The position numbers and the translations under genes are program-made. From positions 66,584,225-66,648,224 of the forward strand of contig NC_044282.2 of the NCBI RefSeq assembly GCF_004027225.2: 64,000 nucleotides of DNA, read 5' to 3'. Shown piece after piece: positions 62,263 to 64,000 of this stretch. The notes under the pieces were generated by a model, which was not told the DNA's origin, did not search any database, and was given only the letters and a program-made list of their open reading frames with translations. The DNA is from Strigops habroptila (taxonomy: Eukaryota > Chordata > Aves > Psittaciformes > Psittacidae). Within the stretch, counting starts at the first letter, position 1. Each line of letters starts with the position of its first letter.

Positions 62263-64000
62263 AACAATGTTTTTTAAATCTGTCTCTTAAATTTTAGGAT
62301 AAAGGTTAACCAATAATTGGATTTGCTGAACTAATGGGCATCTGGTATATCTTTTCCCAGAAGAAATGGAAGAGGAAGAGAAAACAAAGTAAGAAAATCA
62401 GCATCATATTCGGCATGATATCACCTTTTAGCTTTTGTTTCACATCCAGACTAGGTGAAATTCATGTGCTTCAGATCTACAATTCCAGGTCCCAGCAGAG
62501 ACAGGCTGCCCTTTGAAACTATGAAACTTTGGATTTCTCATAGAAAGAGATCCCCTTCATTCTTCTTATCACCACTGGTATCACCTTCTGTTCATCCTCA
62601 GTGGAAGCAAAGAAAACCAACTCATGGCCACCGTGTCCCTCTCAAACATTAAGTCCCTTCCAAAGGCACAGCTGCAACACAATCACATGCTGCCTCCACA
62701 GATGTGGGTCACAAATGAACAGCAACAAAATCACCATGAGAAAGCTACCACACATCCTCTCTGCATGCCCATAAGCGACTGCTTTTCAGTGGGCTGAACA
62801 CACAGGGAGGACATGGCCTCGCCTTTTTCGACTGACCAAGAAGAATGGCTTGACTCACTGTACATCCAAAAATCTTGCAAACCTAATATGAAATAAGGAA
62901 ACATTTCTCCTCTTAAAGGAGCATTTCAGGCAACACTTTTTTCTGCTGCATAAGCAGCATGTGTTTCTGTTGAGGATTACACCACAATTTTCTCCAATTA
63001 CTTTACTTTGGGAATTGATTTATCAAATGTGAACAACTTTCCCACCAGTGACCTTGGAAACTGGACAAATTTTCACTCTGTTCCATTAAGGTTTTATTTT
63101 AATACTGTCTAACTTTTCAGCTGCCAAAGGTGGTGTTAAAACAAAAACAAAATGAAGCAAACAGTGTTCTGCATTTAACTTGCCTGTGTCAACATGAAGG
63201 ATTCGTCAGCCATAATCTTGCTACTTTCACTAATGGTGCACTATCAAATGGCACTTTTGGCAGCCAGCATGAGCTTAAAATTTGGGGTTGGGTTTTAGGT
63301 TTTCAAATTCTGGTTAAAGTGTATTAATTTATGATTTCATTATTTTAAACAAGACAAACTGCTGGCTTTGTCCTCTACATCAATTTCTTTAAGTAAGTAC
63401 AATATTCTCCAGTTCTCTGATGACCCAGTTCTAACAGGCAGCTCCAAATCTCAACTCTCCCAAAATTTAGGGATGTCTCAATGTGGCCAACCCAAGCTTA
63501 GAACACTATCCAGAAGTTATTAGAGGCAATCTATTTTGATTTTCCAGCATAGCTTTCCTCCACTGCATCCCCTTTTCATCTGGAAGCAACTCCTGTCTCT
63601 TTTCTAATTGATGAGGTGAACTGGTATGAGTGAGCTTATGATTTCTGCTCTTTGCTTGAGTGGCAGAGAAGTAAATGGAAAAATTGTCTCAAAAGTTTAA
63701 ATGAAGGATTTGGCTTTCACGATAGTGAAATTACCAGCGCTTAGTGGATTTCTCTTAAATGTTGCGTGCCAAAGAAATAAACCACGAATGACTGGGGTAG
63801 TAGGATTTTTGTTATCAGATAAATCACCACTTACTCAGGTTCTCTGACTTCCCATCCTTTGCAGAGTTTGGATTTTTTTTCTTTCCATCTTTACTTTACT
63901 GTCAACAAGAAATGTCTCTGAGCTGAAATACCCAGACCTGTCTTGAAAGCAGGATTTCATACATTTCTCTCTCTCTCCTTAAAGCCTTGGACTTTCTGCA
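62263..64000. other. Unique non-coding DNA to window end
   Basis: No gene or recognised repeat. Open frames are at most about 65 codons. Similarity to the CR1 reverse-transcriptase may persist weakly a little past 62262, but I cannot follow it. Confidence 0.5.

Noticed and set aside
1..64000. tRNA, rRNA, CRISPR array, bacterial operon or phage features
   Set aside because: None seen. Stop density, AT content and CR1 elements point to non-coding vertebrate nuclear DNA.

Overview
This is most likely a gene-poor stretch of a bird nuclear genome. The strongest evidence is the CR1 LINEs: several copies carry the avian-type 3' end, with a G-rich tail (GGCAGGGGG..GGAACTAGATGAT-like), a CTTCCAACCC block and a terminal run of ATTCTATG-type octamers. 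An antisense LTR remnant at 40210-40452 resembles an endogenous-retrovirus LTR common in neoavian birds (inference from recall, not a search). The sequence is AT-rich, dense in stop codons in every frame, and has no bacterial-style coding organisation, operons, tRNA, rRNA or CRISPR. I could not support any intact cellular protein-coding gene or a convincing exon. It reads as intergenic or intronic DNA.

Layout. 1-14150: unique AT-rich DNA with small local tandem duplications (3551-3650, 7047-7074) and a TAAT-rich patch near 5860-6000. 14151-14518: a 5'-truncated minus-strand CR1 that still has an open C-terminal ORF2 fragment. 20957-21227 and 24739-25005: two diverged direct copies of a ~270 bp sequence that I cannot assign to a known family. 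A short CR1 3' end (23177-23309) lies between them. 25006-39139: unique DNA with a 19-G tract (31876-31894), a 38 bp tandem duplication (37583-37658) and a CpG-containing GC-rich patch (35440-35860). 39140-45140 is the most repeat-dense part. It holds a minus-strand CR1 split by a polypurine tract, an internally deleted antisense LTR, a 41 bp tandem repeat, a plus-strand CR1, an ancient plus-strand CR1/L3-like 3' end (42126-42620), and the longest open frame of the window (44396-44953). That frame contains a segment resembling a LINE apurinic-type endonuclease domain. 45141-53712: unique DNA with a homeodomain-core-rich patch (46305-46372). 53713-53976: another CR1, of a different subfamily, followed by a perfect 25 bp inverted repeat. 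61270-62262: remains of an ancient minus-strand CR1-type LINE, including the catalytic reverse-transcriptase motif in mutated form, with a younger plus-strand CR1 3' end (61588-61752) sitting between its pieces.

No genes work together here. What the window records is at least two ages of CR1 retroposition, one retroviral LTR, one unexplained duplicated segment, and several AT-rich patches that could be conserved regulatory elements but cannot be shown to be so without alignment. Family assignments rest on recognised consensus features. No database search was run.
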